A stretch of 64,000 nt of DNA from Labia minor. Lineage: Eukaryota > Arthropoda > Insecta > Dermaptera > Spongiphoridae. The translations under genes and the position numbers were made by a program. Below the pieces are notes generated by a model. That model saw nothing but the letters and a program-made list of their open reading frames with translations, was not told the origin of the DNA and did no database searches. The stretch is taken from positions 86,862,107 to 86,926,106 of the forward strand of contig OY720344.1 in assembly GCA_963082975.1 (NCBI GenBank), read 5' to 3'. The stretch's first letter is position 1; each line of letters starts with the position of its first letter. Positions 22,871-33,115 of the stretch are shown piece after piece.

Positions 22871-25144
22871 ATATAGGCATTCAATATAATAATATAATAA
22901 TAATCTAAATATATAAATGATTATTTCTTGGTTGAAAATAAACTTTTATTCGTGTTTATATTAATATAACTAATTATTTTATCGTTTAATTATTATTTCT
23001 TCATTCCATGTTATAATAATATTTTTTTTTCTTGAATAAAATATTCTATAAATGTTTAGCAATAAAATATTATACCTATATGTGATTCCTGTAACATATG
23101 AACATTATTGCACATAATATATATACTGGTGACGTAAACAAAAGACGATATATTTGTTTTATAGGGAACATTTCATAATAAATATAAATTATATATATAT
23201 ATTAAAATGCTTATTAATTTAAATTTATGCCGAGAAACATTATTCTTATTAGTTTAATATATTTTTTTATTATTTTTGTATTAATTAACCATACCTTATA
23301 ATATATCGACAAATATCGACTCTTAATTTATTTGCCAATTTCCAAATTGTTTTTCTTTAACTATATCCTGTAACCATCACAGTAATAGTTTTACTAGTTC
23401 ACACATTAATACATAATTTAATCCTTTCTTTTGATTTGAAAATAAATTATATATTTTTCTTAAGAATTTGATTATTTTCTTGTGTAAAATTAATGAGCTA
23501 TTTTCATAAAATAAATTTAAACTCATTAATGTAGAATGTATAGATTTATTGAATCTAAATTTGTAAATAAAACAAAGTACAAACAATTTTTAAATAATGT
23601 CAACTCCAAAATTGCGATATCGAACTTTTTATTTCATTTTTTTTCCTTTTTCTTTTTTTTTATCTTTCTGGTCCAACCCTTCTTATCATGAACTTCATTA
23701 CCAAACGCCAACAAGACAAGATAATTAAAATCGCAAGAAAAAAATTTCACGTACCCAGACTGTTTAGTATACTAATTAAAACTCCACGGGCTAGTTACTT
23801 GCATTAGCCATTCACTTTCTTATTTAAATTGAATTGTGACTTGATAGACTAAGAAAGTTGTCCTCGGGGGAATTCTTCCCCATCGCAAAATTGCTCTCAG
23901 GTCAGTCCCTTCGACATTATGCAAATACTTTATTATACACGTAACCAAGGAAGACAACATCGCTTGATTAAATTTGTCCCTCGCAGGAGATACCAGCCAC
24001 GAATATGAAAGGATCTATTCAATACAAATAACGATGGAAACATTTTTTTTTAGTTAAAAATAATAATGGGGTATTCCAACCCCGATCGCTTTTTACATTT
24101 TCATTTTTCTTTATCCAAAAGTCTAGCTGAATCTCTTCTATTTAATTTTTATAAAACGAAATATAATATTCATTTTATATTATAATGCTTGGAGTTTCAG
24201 TCAAAATCCCTGTTTTTTTATTACAATTATTATATCAATTTACGTATTAACGAAGCTACATTTGAAGATCATATTAGTTACTTTTTAATTAATTTATTTT
24301 TAAGAATATTTTACCTCACCCGCCTTATTTCCTGGACCTTGTTCCTTGGTCCAACAAAATTAGTATTGCTCCATCTGAATAAATAAGCGAATTAAAATTC
24401 TACTATATACTACTACTATATTTACTATATACTTACTTCAACAGATTTTAATTTAATTTGTATCTAATTCTAAATGCTAATTAATATTATGTAAAAACTG
24501 GCTTTCAAAATTCTTTGAAAACATTGAAAAAAGTAGATTAATTTTAATTTGAAATATGTAATCATTTTTTTTTCTTGCAAAAATTCAGTATAATTAAATA
24601 AATAAGACTTTAAAAAATTAGATAAAATAAAATCTCTTCGAATAAGAGAAGTTTTTTTTGACTGGCAGAGGGGATTTAGCTAAGTCGATGGAATTAACAC
24701 AACTCCGATTAATGAACCCAATTGAAATTTAATAACTTTTCATTTCATTAGAATATGAATTTGTATTTTAATCATACTTAATTTTGTTTATATCTTTTGT
24801 ATTTTTTTTTATAATGAAATTAATTTATATTTTATACGAAAATAAAATCTCTATAAGTCTTATTATTCATAATTAGAATAAATTATATTTTTATTAAAAC
24901 GTTGTATTCATTTAGTTAAATTTATTTATTTATTTGCAATATTTTCATTTCAATAAATGGAAAGTATTTTATAAATTTCAAATAAAATATGATCAAAGCA
25001 ATACAATATCACCCTAAATTCAAATAATTTTTAATCGGCTCTTTTAAAATTAAATAAAGTATAATTAATTATAATTAAATCACTTTTTAATTAGTTTTAT
25101 TAAAAAATTTCTAATGAAACACATTGAATGAATATTAAATTTCA
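22871..25144. other. AT-rich DNA, nothing recognised
   Basis: A less AT-rich island at about 23690-24010 has no repeat partner in the window and no clear frame. The rest is AT-rich with accidental frames. Confidence 0.4.
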
Positions 25145-25290
25145 CCAACACCGGAAATTATCGGAAAAATAAAAGATATGGTATTGGAAGACCGTCGATT
25201 GACTGAAAGAGATTTAAAAGAGGCTTTAGGCATTTCATTGGGCACAGTGAGCAATATTTTGACTGTTAATTTGCGCGTTAAGTTCCGCGA
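25145..25290 (+). pseudogene. Mariner transposase helix-turn-helix fragment
   Basis: Translates to PEIIGKIKDMVLEDRRLTER then DLKEALGISLGTVSNILT, the second helix-turn-helix of mariner transposases (cf. the I-x-DMVLEDRR-x-T and GIS-G-x-x-x-IL pattern). Both flanks are unrelated AT-rich DNA, so only about 48 residues survive. Confidence 0.75.
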
Positions 25291-26307
25291 ACTTTTTGAA
25301 CACCAGATTATATCGGTTTATTTGATAGATTGTTATTAACCTTGTTATTATCCGAAAACAAAAAAAAAAATGTATTTTTTAATAATTTAACTAACTTAAT
25401 TATCTGATAGAAAATAATATTTACAAATATTAGTCAATTATATTTCATCAATGTAATGAATATTTAATTTAAATGAAGATATTTGAAATATTCTAAATAT
25501 ATTTTAAGAAAAAAATATTTTTGTTTCAAAAAGTAATTAAAATAATTTTATATTTTGATCTATTAAATATTACTAAATCTTATTTTTATAAATTTTATTT
25601 TAGTATCAATTTCACCTTACATTAATAAATTAATATTAAATATTAAAATATTGAAATATTTATATAGATATATAAACATTTTAATTGCTTTTAGCAATTG
25701 TCATTTAGTCAATAATTTTTATTATATACATTTGTCATTCAATTTCAATTCAATTAATTTTCAATTATTATTTCTTTTTAGCAATAAATCATAAATACTT
25801 ATCAAGGAAAATCATATAATTTGGTACACTCATAAATAATTACATTATTATATTTTTGTTTTTTTTTTTTTAAAAATAAAAGTAAAATATTAATACTAAT
25901 CAGCTAAAAAAAATCATACATACTTTTTGGCTGGGCAGTAGCTTTGTGGCCTCGGTGTAAAATCCTGGCATTGCCGTATCGGTTAGAAATGATCTCCTTC
26001 CTAGCAGCCCTTGGCTATTCTTCCAATAACTCACTCCCTGCATTTCCCTCAAATCAACTCTCGGTAATTTTAAGAAACATATATGTAATTTATGATTGCT
26101 TGGAACTGCCGAAAACATAATACAATGTCCTATTCAACAAGCGATCCTATTTCAATTACATTGTCCGCTTTTTATGTAAAGTGGATGAACGATAGGTTTT
26201 GAATATTTATCTTAAATGTTTATTTATGGAGTCTTAATGACATTACCCTATTAAAAAGGCATTTTTATCCTTATATATTATAATATATTGAATTAAAATA
26301 AATAATT
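25291..26307. other. AT-rich DNA with one unassigned island
   Basis: The segment at about 25915-26130 is less AT-rich and open for 72 codons on minus. The peptide resembles no family I know and may be a degraded repeat. Confidence 0.35.
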
Positions 26308-26790
26308 TTCACACCAAATTTCACATGTGGAGATTTTTACATATCTTCACGAATCATGCATTTTCTTAACAGAAAAAAGTATTTTTAGCATGATGTCTGT
26401 CCGTCTGTCCGTCCGTATAGATGTGTACAGCTTGAACGGCTCAACGGATTTTGATGAAATTTGGTATATTTACTTAATGCATCAGTATGATGAATTGATC
26501 AACTTTTGGCGCAAATCCGGAAACCGGAAGTGGTAATATTAGCGATTGACGATAGGAGGGGAAGGGTTATTTTCACACCGAATTTCACATGAGGAGATCT
26601 TTTATATATCTCCACTTTGTATTGGATTTATCATCGGGAAAAATTATCTTCATTAGTTTTTTCTTAATTTAAAATTATATGACGTCACCCAGCCCTTCAT
26701 GAAGTCACAGTCAGCTCTTACTTATAAATTATAAATAAAATAAAATTAAAAATATTTATGTTATATCCATATCTGTTTTTTTTATATTAT
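26308..26790 (+). mobile_element. HEL-A copy 3, both ends lost
   Basis: Starts inside the family at TTTTCACACCAAATTTCACA and runs through a five-unit (GTCY)n (about 26395-26415), the ATTTTGATGAAATTTGG core and the CGTCAC boxes. It stops at ATATCCATATCTG. Neither inverted repeat nor the hairpin remains. Confidence 0.78.
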
Positions 26791-27339
26791 ATTCATAAAT
26801 CTCTATATTTTGATTTCCCTTAAATAACTATAAATATATAATGATATAATCTGTTTTGTAACATTAATATTGATTCGAAATCATCATTTCTTTTTTTTCC
26901 AAAACATAATATCTAGCAATGATTTATGATGAAAATGATAACAAAGTTACTGAACCTAACTCTCTTATGACAGTTAAGATCAATTGGTTAGTAGTAGTTT
27001 GAATATTAATGGACTCGCTAATTGCAATGAGTGATTCAAATGCGTCAACATGACATCAATACAATTTGCTTGACATATTGCAATCAGCCTTTCTCCTTGT
27101 TTCGTCGTGCTGAGTGAAAATGACGGGTATGGGTTGTAGTTCTCATAGCTTCCAACCATTCTGCCCTACGTCTTCAACATCGACAGAGCATTAATCTTGT
27201 ATTGTAATACTCGCTAATTGATCCGCCTACTCTTCGCAAATAGATATTCTTAATAACTTGGTTGACAAAAACTATTCAATTTATTGTAATTCTGAATCAA
27301 TAAATTTATTATTTTTGTTACATTACCTTTAACTAATCA
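26791..27339. other. Unassigned DNA upstream of the LTR element
   Basis: About 26930-27240 is less AT-rich than average (for example GTTTCGTCGTGCTGAGTG). No frame, splice signal or repeat partner was identified. Confidence 0.35.
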
Positions 27340-27343
27340 AGGG

Positions 27344-27884
27344 TATAATGTCAAGTTCCCACATGTGTCCATTACAATTAAGAATAAGTAAGTTATGTTA
27401 GTCACGTTCATACTTCCACATGTGAACATTAATTAAGGTTCTTAGCATTTAGCAGGTAAAACACATGGCAAGGCTCATTCAATTGAAAATTGCAAGGGTG
27501 CACTTGTTAAATGAAATATTCTTTGTAGGAGAGGGCAGTGTGGTTTATTGTTTGCAGTTGCAGTGACCCTTTTGAGGAGAAATTTCAACATATGCCTGGG
27601 AAAGACCACTCTTCATTTCATCCCTCACCCCTACCTTTCTCCTTCCCTTATTTCGGTGATATAAAAGAAAAAAAAGCATGACTAGCAACTAGAGATGTAA
27701 TGACCAGATGTAAGCAGTGACGAGAGATATTTTTAGACTAGACGGGAGTGTGTCCCTATGTATGATTGAATTTGTATCTTCAAACTCATAATAAATTTCT
27801 TACTCTTTCTTAAATAAAATTGCCTTTTATTTCTTTACCGTTTAATTACCCATTAAACCCGTGGGTAAGGTAAAATATATAATT
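27344..27884 (+). repeat. 5' LTR
   Basis: Begins TATAATGTCAAGTTCCC and ends AAATATATAATT, where the last T overlaps the primer site. The boundaries follow from the AGGG duplication and the purine tract. It does not have the usual TG...CA ends, as in several 17.6-like elements. The same length and apparently the same sequence recur at 30739-31279. Confidence 0.93.
27660..27667 (+). promoter_or_regulatory. LTR TATA box
   Basis: TATAAAAG lies in the middle of the 5' LTR and is repeated in the 3' copy at about 31055. AATAAA polyadenylation words follow at about 27790 and 27812, which would put the R region between them. Assigned by position and consensus only. Confidence 0.6.
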
Positions 27885-27902
27885 GGCGCACAGTCGGTAG
27901 GA
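27884..27902 (+). other. Primer-binding site, tRNA-Ser type with 2-nt insertion
   Basis: TGGCGCACAGTCGGTAGGA directly follows the LTR. The complement of the insect tRNA-Ser(AGA) 3' end with CCA is TGGCGCAGTCGGTAGGA, from memory of Drosophila tRNA-Ser. The site matches this fully except for an extra AC after TGGCGC. A local host tRNA variant or a tolerated bulge would explain it. Confidence 0.75.
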
Positions 27903-28605
27903 CACTTCGCGAACGTTTATACAATACAAACGGCAACTTTTTAAAGTTTTTATCGCGAACGGTGATTAAATTCCTGCTTCATCTCCTGAGCAATCGACGG
28001 AGTCTGAACATCGTCTTCAGCAACCAAGAAGCAGCAGCCACTACAAACCTACGAGCTACCACGACTACACGACACCGAGGAAAGCGACGTCCATTGCCTT
28101 AACGAGGAACGGTACGAGCAAATCATCCCGGGTCATCTACAAATACTAGGATAATACTTATCCGAAGGGCGCAGTCAACAAGAAAGAAGAAAGAAAAATC
28201 GTGAGCTATACAAACAGTCATACCATAAATTTAACATAAAAATATAATAAATAAATTTTAAAATAAAATACCTTAACAATTAAATAAATTTTCTAACATA
28301 AAAAAAAAAATATATAAATCAATATTAAAATAAATATTTTAACAATTAAACAAAATTTCTAACATAAATTAAAATAAATAAAATTTTATGAAAAATAAAT
28401 AAATAAATTAATTAAAATAAAAAAATAAAATAATAAAATGAATTAAAATTAATAATAATAAAATAATAATAATTAAAATAAAATAATAATCAAAATAAAA
28501 AAAAATAATCGAAATAAAATAATAATAATCAAAATAAAATAATAATAATCAACGTAAAATAATAATAATAAAATTAAATAATACAATAAATAAAGTAATT
28601 GAAAA
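27903..28605 (+). other. 5' leader of the LTR element
   Basis: The first 250 bp are of mixed composition and the next 400 bp (28210-28600) are a low-complexity A-rich tract built of AATAAAAT/AATAATAATCAAAATAAA units. The packaging signal would be expected here but cannot be recognised. The long A-rich leader is unusual. Confidence 0.6.
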
Positions 28606-29013
28606 ATGAAATTAATGATGAAAATGAATACAGATCATTTGTTACAATGTATTCCTATCTTTAAGGGCGAGTCAAACGTACTCCAAAGATTTATTAATAC
28701 GGTTGATAAAATATATAGTACATTTCCTTATGACCAGCACGAATTTTTCCTCAGGTACGTTAGAGACAAAATTCAGGGCAGTGCCAATGAAATGCTGACC
28801 CACGTAAGTCTAACCACCTGGGAGAATTTGAGAAGGGATCTTAGGGACATATTTCGCGAAACAAAAAGCGAGAGTAATCTCTACGATTCAAATTACAATA
28901 GACAATTCATTCCCAGAAATCGCTCTCATTCTAATAATTATCAAAATTACCACCCCCTCCCCGCTACCACAATTCGGCGGATTATAAAAAACAAAAAACT
29001 AATGATTGGCTAA
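28606..29013 (+). CDS. Gag N-terminal domain of the LTR element
   Basis: 135 codons. Residues from about 12 to 95 (IPIFKGESNVLQRFINTVDK, KIQGSANEML, TTWENLRRDLRDIFRE) match the N-terminal half of Gypsy-type Gag capsid: the P-x-F-x-G start, KIQG-A middle and W-x-x-L-x-x-x-L-x-x-x-F end. This is the region expected to assemble particles. After about residue 95 the homology stops and an Asn/Arg/Ser-rich segment follows. The last residues run out of frame into a stop at 29013. The better continuation is in the -1 frame and leads into the next CDS. Codons before the third Met (28618) may not be used. The second half of capsid and the zinc knuckle are missing. Confidence 0.82.
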   Translation: MKLMMKMNTDHLLQCIPIFKGESNVLQRFINTVDKIYSTFPYDQHEFFLRYVRDKIQGSANEMLTHVSLTTWENLRRDLRDIFRETKSESNLYDSNYNRQFIPRNRSHSNNYQNYHPLPATTIRRIIKNKKLMIG

Positions 29014-29024
29014 ATGAACCAGAT

Positions 29025-30335
29025 ATGATTAAAAAATTTGCCTCTTTTGAAAATAAATCAACAATATTAAATTCAAACAATTATAAGAAAAATAAAATTG
29101 ATAATGGACAATTCCTTGACCAGAACAAATTAAATTTTGAATATAATATTGAAGTTAAAAAAGAACCAAGTGATATTAATGAAAAAAATACAATAAACAA
29201 TCATAAATCATCTTCAATTGATATAACTTTACCAATGAATAAATTAATACAAGAAAAATCAATTTTAAAATCATTACATTCTTCTAATTTATTACCAAAA
29301 AATAGAATATCAGAAAATATTTTGCCCTCTAAACATATTAATGATAAAAATATTAACAATGATGAAACAATGAATTCAAATAAAGAATTTTTATATAAAT
29401 GTTCTAAAGAACAAAGTATAAAACCTCATGCAGAATTAATCAATTTAGAAGATCCACCTCAAATTACAGAAACCAAGAAATTAATTAAAAAGGAATTGGA
29501 AGAAAATTCCTTACACAATAATATGGATAATTCTCTCTCAGAAAAATCTCAAATCTCACTCTATTCTTCACCTCCACCCTCCCCACCTATTCAATTCAAT
29601 GCTCTTGAGAAAATTGCTCAATCATATGATGCGGATACACCTGTGTTATCTCCTTGTGAAGATAATTCTATTGATACGTTACCTTGTCCAGAACTTATAA
29701 GAGAAAAGACTCCTGAATTCGATCATTATCCTCCAAAGAACACTCCATCTCCAACACCCCCTCCATTAACTCCAAATGAACGTGAATATATAGAAATAAA
29801 TAAGATCAATCTTGACCAAACAATTTCAAAACCAGAAGAAATTAATCTAAGATTTATAGAAAATAAAAAGCGATCTCATGAATCTACGTTTAACGAAATT
29901 AATAAACATAATTCTCCGTCATCCCCTAATACAGTTTCTAATTTCCCAACATTAATTCAAAATGAAATTAAAATTGATAATATTGATCAAAGTATAAATA
30001 ATGTGAATAATATTAGTTCGAGACATTCAAAGGAAGGCACCCGTCCCAAGTTTTTTTATAGAAATCAATTAGTAGTTGTTTGTAAAATTAAATATCATAT
30101 TGTATTAGTAAACTATATTAGATCATGGCAAATAGCCCCGTCACTTTCTCCACACATTAATAAAATAAGGAGAAAGATATCAATGAAATGGAAATATCAT
30201 TTAAAACGGGTGTGGACAAAATTTAAATTTAAATTGTATAATTTTTTTATTTTTTTTGCATATTATTATATAAGTTTTTTTTTATTAGTCTTAAGAGGTA
30301 CCTTAATAATTAGAAAGAGTACGAAATTATATTAA
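29025..30335 (+). CDS. Unrecognised ORF2 carried by the LTR element
   Basis: 436 codons from the first Met, but the frame is open further upstream and overlaps the end of gag, so it is probably expressed as a Gag-ORF2 fusion by a -1 shift. I recognise no family. Residues 1-340 are Asn/Ser/Lys-rich and look disordered, with VKKEPSD (44-50, a SUMO-site-like word), the Pro/Ser clusters SSPPPSPP (181-188) and TPSPTPPPLTP (240-250), and an acidic stretch between. Residues 340-436 differ: hydrophobic NQLVVVCKIKYHIVLVNY (347-364), a basic run (381-402), then YNFFIFFAYYYISFFLLVL (405-423), a likely membrane span with a short basic tail. The C-terminus could be an envelope remnant or a captured host segment; neither is shown. 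It replaces pol. Confidence 0.7.
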   Translation: MIKKFASFENKSTILNSNNYKKNKIDNGQFLDQNKLNFEYNIEVKKEPSDINEKNTINNHKSSSIDITLPMNKLIQEKSILKSLHSSNLLPKNRISENILPSKHINDKNINNDETMNSNKEFLYKCSKEQSIKPHAELINLEDPPQITETKKLIKKELEENSLHNNMDNSLSEKSQISLYSSPPPSPPIQFNALEKIAQSYDADTPVLSPCEDNSIDTLPCPELIREKTPEFDHYPPKNTPSPTPPPLTPNEREYIEINKINLDQTISKPEEINLRFIENKKRSHESTFNEINKHNSPSSPNTVSNFPTLIQNEIKIDNIDQSINNVNNISSRHSKEGTRPKFFYRNQLVVVCKIKYHIVLVNYIRSWQIAPSLSPHINKIRRKISMKWKYHLKRVWTKFKFKLYNFFIFFAYYYISFFLLVLRGTLIIRKSTKLY

Positions 30336-30738
30336 TTGTTATAAATTACTTTTCCTTATCCACCGACCACAATGGTAGTCCGAATAAATTTGATTTAGTA
30401 ATTAATAAAAAAAAAAATAAAAATAAAAACAATTTGCTTAAATTTATAAGAAATAAAAAATTTTTTTTTTAATTGATGTTTTTGTTATTTTTGTTATGTG
30501 AAAAATGTGTTGTGTTCAGTGCAGTGATATTAAATAATAATTTTTGTGCAAGATACTTAAGTGAAAACATTGAGTTTAATAATTATATATAAAAAAAAAA
30601 AAACAAAATAGTGATTAAGTGAAAAACAATGAAAAATTAAATTTTTTAAAAAGGAATGTATAATTCTCCCTGCAAATGGACACATTAACTTCACCCACTA
30701 GACAATTTGTTACACAAATTTCCTTTAGGGGGTGGAGA
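30336..30738 (+). other. 3' untranslated region and polypurine tract
   Basis: AT-rich DNA with several A runs, then TTTAGGGGGTGGAGA immediately before the 3' LTR. This is the polypurine tract expected to prime plus-strand DNA synthesis. Confidence 0.8.
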
Positions 30739-31279
30739 TATAATGTCAAGTTCCCACATGTGTCCATTACAATTAAGAATAAGTAAGTTATGTTAGTCAC
30801 GTTCATACTTCCACATGTGAACATTAATTAAGGTTCTTAGCATTTAGCAGGTAAAACACATGGCAAGGCTCATTCAATTGAAAATTGCAAGGGTGCACTT
30901 GTTAAATGAAATATTCTTTGTAGGAGAGGGCAGTGTGGTTTATTGTTTGCAGTTGCAGTGACCCTTTTGAGGAGAAATTTCAACATATGCCTGGGAAAGA
31001 CCACTCTTCATTTCATCCCTCACCCCTACCTTTCTCCTTCCCTTATTTCGGTGATATAAAAGAAAAAAAAGCATGACTAGCAACTAGAGATGTAATGACC
31101 AGATGTAAGCAGTGACGAGAGATATTTTTAGACTAGACGGGAGTGTGTCCCTATGTATGATTGAATTTGTATCTTCAAACTCATAATAAATTTCTTACTC
31201 TTTCTTAAATAAAATTGCCTTTTATTTCTTTACCGTTTAATTACCCATTAAACCCGTGGGTAAGGTAAAATATATAATT
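30739..31279 (+). repeat. 3' LTR
   Basis: Same length as the 5' LTR and read as identical throughout. The frame at 30615-30824 on minus runs across its start and is not a gene. AGGG follows at 31280. Confidence 0.93.
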
Positions 31280-31579
31280 AGGGACTAAAAATATTGAATT
31301 ATTTTATGATCAAAAATTTATATATATAATTAAATTAAGTGAACCGACGATTAAATATAATAAGTTGACCTGTGGCCAGGTCCGAACCGACCGACGGTTT
31401 GAAGTAAATTAATTTCCAGCTACAGAAACAATTTCAAATAATTTTAATATATCTATTAATGTAATAAAAAAAAAAGCGGTGCGTGTACTTATGTACGCGC
31501 GTGAGAAGTTATACTTCTTTGGCATCATTAAAAAAATAGTTTTTAATTGCATGCAAATAATTATTGGTTTTTCTACGGA

Positions 31580-31666
31580 AAAGCCTTGTCGAATTTTTTC
31601 AGCTTCTTTGGCAGCTTTTTTTCGATTGTAATAGTTTTTACAGTGTTCCGCATTTGTTTTACCCAT
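31580..31666 (-). pseudogene. Possible Helitron/Helentron protein N-terminus
   Basis: MGKTNAEHCKNYYNRKKAAK then EAEKIRQGF, about 29 residues from a Met. Small basic M-x-K-T-N-A-x-x-C-x-x-Y-R-x-R-K-K starts are familiar from arthropod Helitron-type and other transposon proteins. The frame then runs into the element's inverted repeat and the HEL-A host sequence. The presence of Helitron coding fragments elsewhere (37812, 47170) supports the idea. The assignment is tentative. Confidence 0.4.
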
Positions 31667-32192
31667 CTTGAAAACTAGAACTGAAATTGAATAGTACCAT
31701 TAATAGTCATCAAATTTAAACTAAAAGAATCTTAGATTGATCTTAGATATCAATAATTAATATTAAAAATTGAAAATTAATATATTTATATAATAAAATA
31801 TATTTAATATATACATTTAATATAAATTTAAATAATATAATAATATATTATTAATAATAATATATAATAATAAGTATTTAACATTAATAATTTAATAATA
31901 TTTAGTGTTAATTATATTAAATAATTAATTTATATCAATAAATAATACATACGGATAGTTAACCTCAAAAGTATATAAGCACATTTTTTGTTTTCACTAA
32001 TATTCACAAATAGTAAGTAATATCAATCAAAATATTCAATTTAAATCACTACTGAATATAATTTATTAGCACACATATATAATTCGAAATGAAATGTTCA
32101 AGCGGTCCATTAGAAACAACACAAATGAAACGAAATGTTGACATCTATCTATCTATCTATTTATTTGGTCTGGTATTAGATTGAAATATGAA

Positions 32193-32233
<41 letters not shown>

Positions 32234-32390
32234 TCTTGGAATTATTATAATTTTCTACACACCTTAGATTAGATATGACATCAAGAATTCAACAAGATTC
32301 TTCATATTTTGTGTTTAATTAAAAAATTGTTAATAATCTATCCATGGGATGGCATATATGGTTAAAATAAGATAATAATGTTGGGGATTC

Positions 32391-32480
32391 GTCATAGCCT
32401 AGTGGGTAGAGCGCTCGCTTGCTTTGAGCGCTATGACGTAGTCGAAGAGAGACATGGTAGGTTCGAATCCTACTTCAGGC
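32391..32480 (+). tRNA. tRNA-Ala-like pol III unit inside HEL-C copy 2 (pseudogene)
   Basis: A-box TAGCCTAGTGGG (32395-32406) and B-box GGTTCGAATCC (32460-32470) are exact. The T-arm is perfect: GTAGG-TTCGAAT-CCTAC (32457-32473). GCGCTCG...TGAGCGC (32411-32431) pairs around a seven-base loop with TGC in the anticodon place, resembling tRNA-Ala. About 25 nt separate this arm from the T-arm, far longer than a tRNA-Ala variable loop, and the acceptor stem does not pair. A T5 run at about 32492 could terminate pol III. Likely a tRNA relic kept as part of the transposon. Confidence 0.65.
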
Positions 32481-33115
32481 AAATAAAAATTTATTTTTCT
32501 GGAAAAACAAAAAAACTGTTAATTTTTCGTGTCACACATCTTAAAATTTCACTCCCCATCAATTTTCCATAACGCGCCTAAAGAAGTATAACTTCAACAG
32601 ATATGGATACATAAATAATAAATATAAACATTTTTAATTTTATTTTATTTATAATATATATATATGCAAGACCAGGCTGTGACGTCATGAATGGCTGGAT
32701 GACGTCATATAATTTTAAATCAAGAAAAAACTAATAAATATGATTTTTCTCGAGGATAAAACCAATACATTCGTGGTGATATGTAAAAATTCTCCTCATG
32801 TGAAATTTGGTGTGAAAATAACCCTTCCCTTCCTATCGTCGATCGCAAAATCTATCACTTCCGGTTTCCGGATTTGCACCAAAAGTTGATCAATTCATCC
32901 CATTGATGCATTAAGTAAATATACCAAATTTCATCAAAATCCGTTCAGCCGTTCAGGCTGTACACATCTATACGGACGGACAGACGGACAGACATCATGC
33001 TAAAAATACTTTTTTCTGTTAAGAAAATGCATGATTCGTGGAGATAGGTAAAAATCTCCACATGTGAAATTTGGTGTGAAAACAATACCTCCCTTACTAT
33101 CGTCGGTCGGTAAAA

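Larger units (their letters stand above)
27344..31279 (+). mobile_element. Young non-autonomous Gypsy-like LTR retrotransposon
   Basis: Two 541-bp LTRs show no difference on reading and enclose 2854 bp. AGGG flanks both sides (27340-27343 and 31280-31283), a 4-bp target duplication. A tRNA-Ser-type primer site follows the 5' LTR and a GGGGGTGGAGA purine tract abuts the 3' LTR. These signals place it near the 17.6/297 branch of Gypsy. The interior has only a gag N-terminus and an unrecognised 436-codon frame, with no protease, RT/RNase H or integrase. It must have been copied by enzymes supplied in trans. Identical LTRs mean a recent insertion. Confidence 0.93.
31476..32595 (-). mobile_element. 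HEL-C copy 2, nested, with tRNA-like unit and Helitron N-terminus
   Basis: Ends: GCGGTGCGTGTACTTATGTA with the GTAC hairpin then GAAGTTATACTTC at left (element 3' end), and GAAGTATAACTTC at 32583-32595 (element 5' end). The intact target is known from HEL-A copies, which fixes the right boundary exactly and the left one to within an A run. It is 1120 bp. Compared with copy 1 it keeps an extra ~240 bp holding a protein start codon region. Confidence 0.85.
31367..33115 (-). mobile_element. HEL-A copy 4, interrupted by HEL-C
   Basis: On minus, the 3' hairpin (31367-31382) and subterminal repeat (31386-31397) are at left. The 5' repeat ATCGTCGGTCGGT (33099-33111) is at right. The family sequence breaks at the A run near 31471 and resumes at AACAGATATGG (32596), with HEL-C copy 2 between. 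With the insert removed it is about 630 bp, like copy 2. Confidence 0.88.

Noticed and set aside
27344..31279. LTR element as an endogenous retrovirus with an intact env
   Set aside because: No complete envelope is visible. The C-terminal hydrophobic segment alone does not justify it, and pol is absent.
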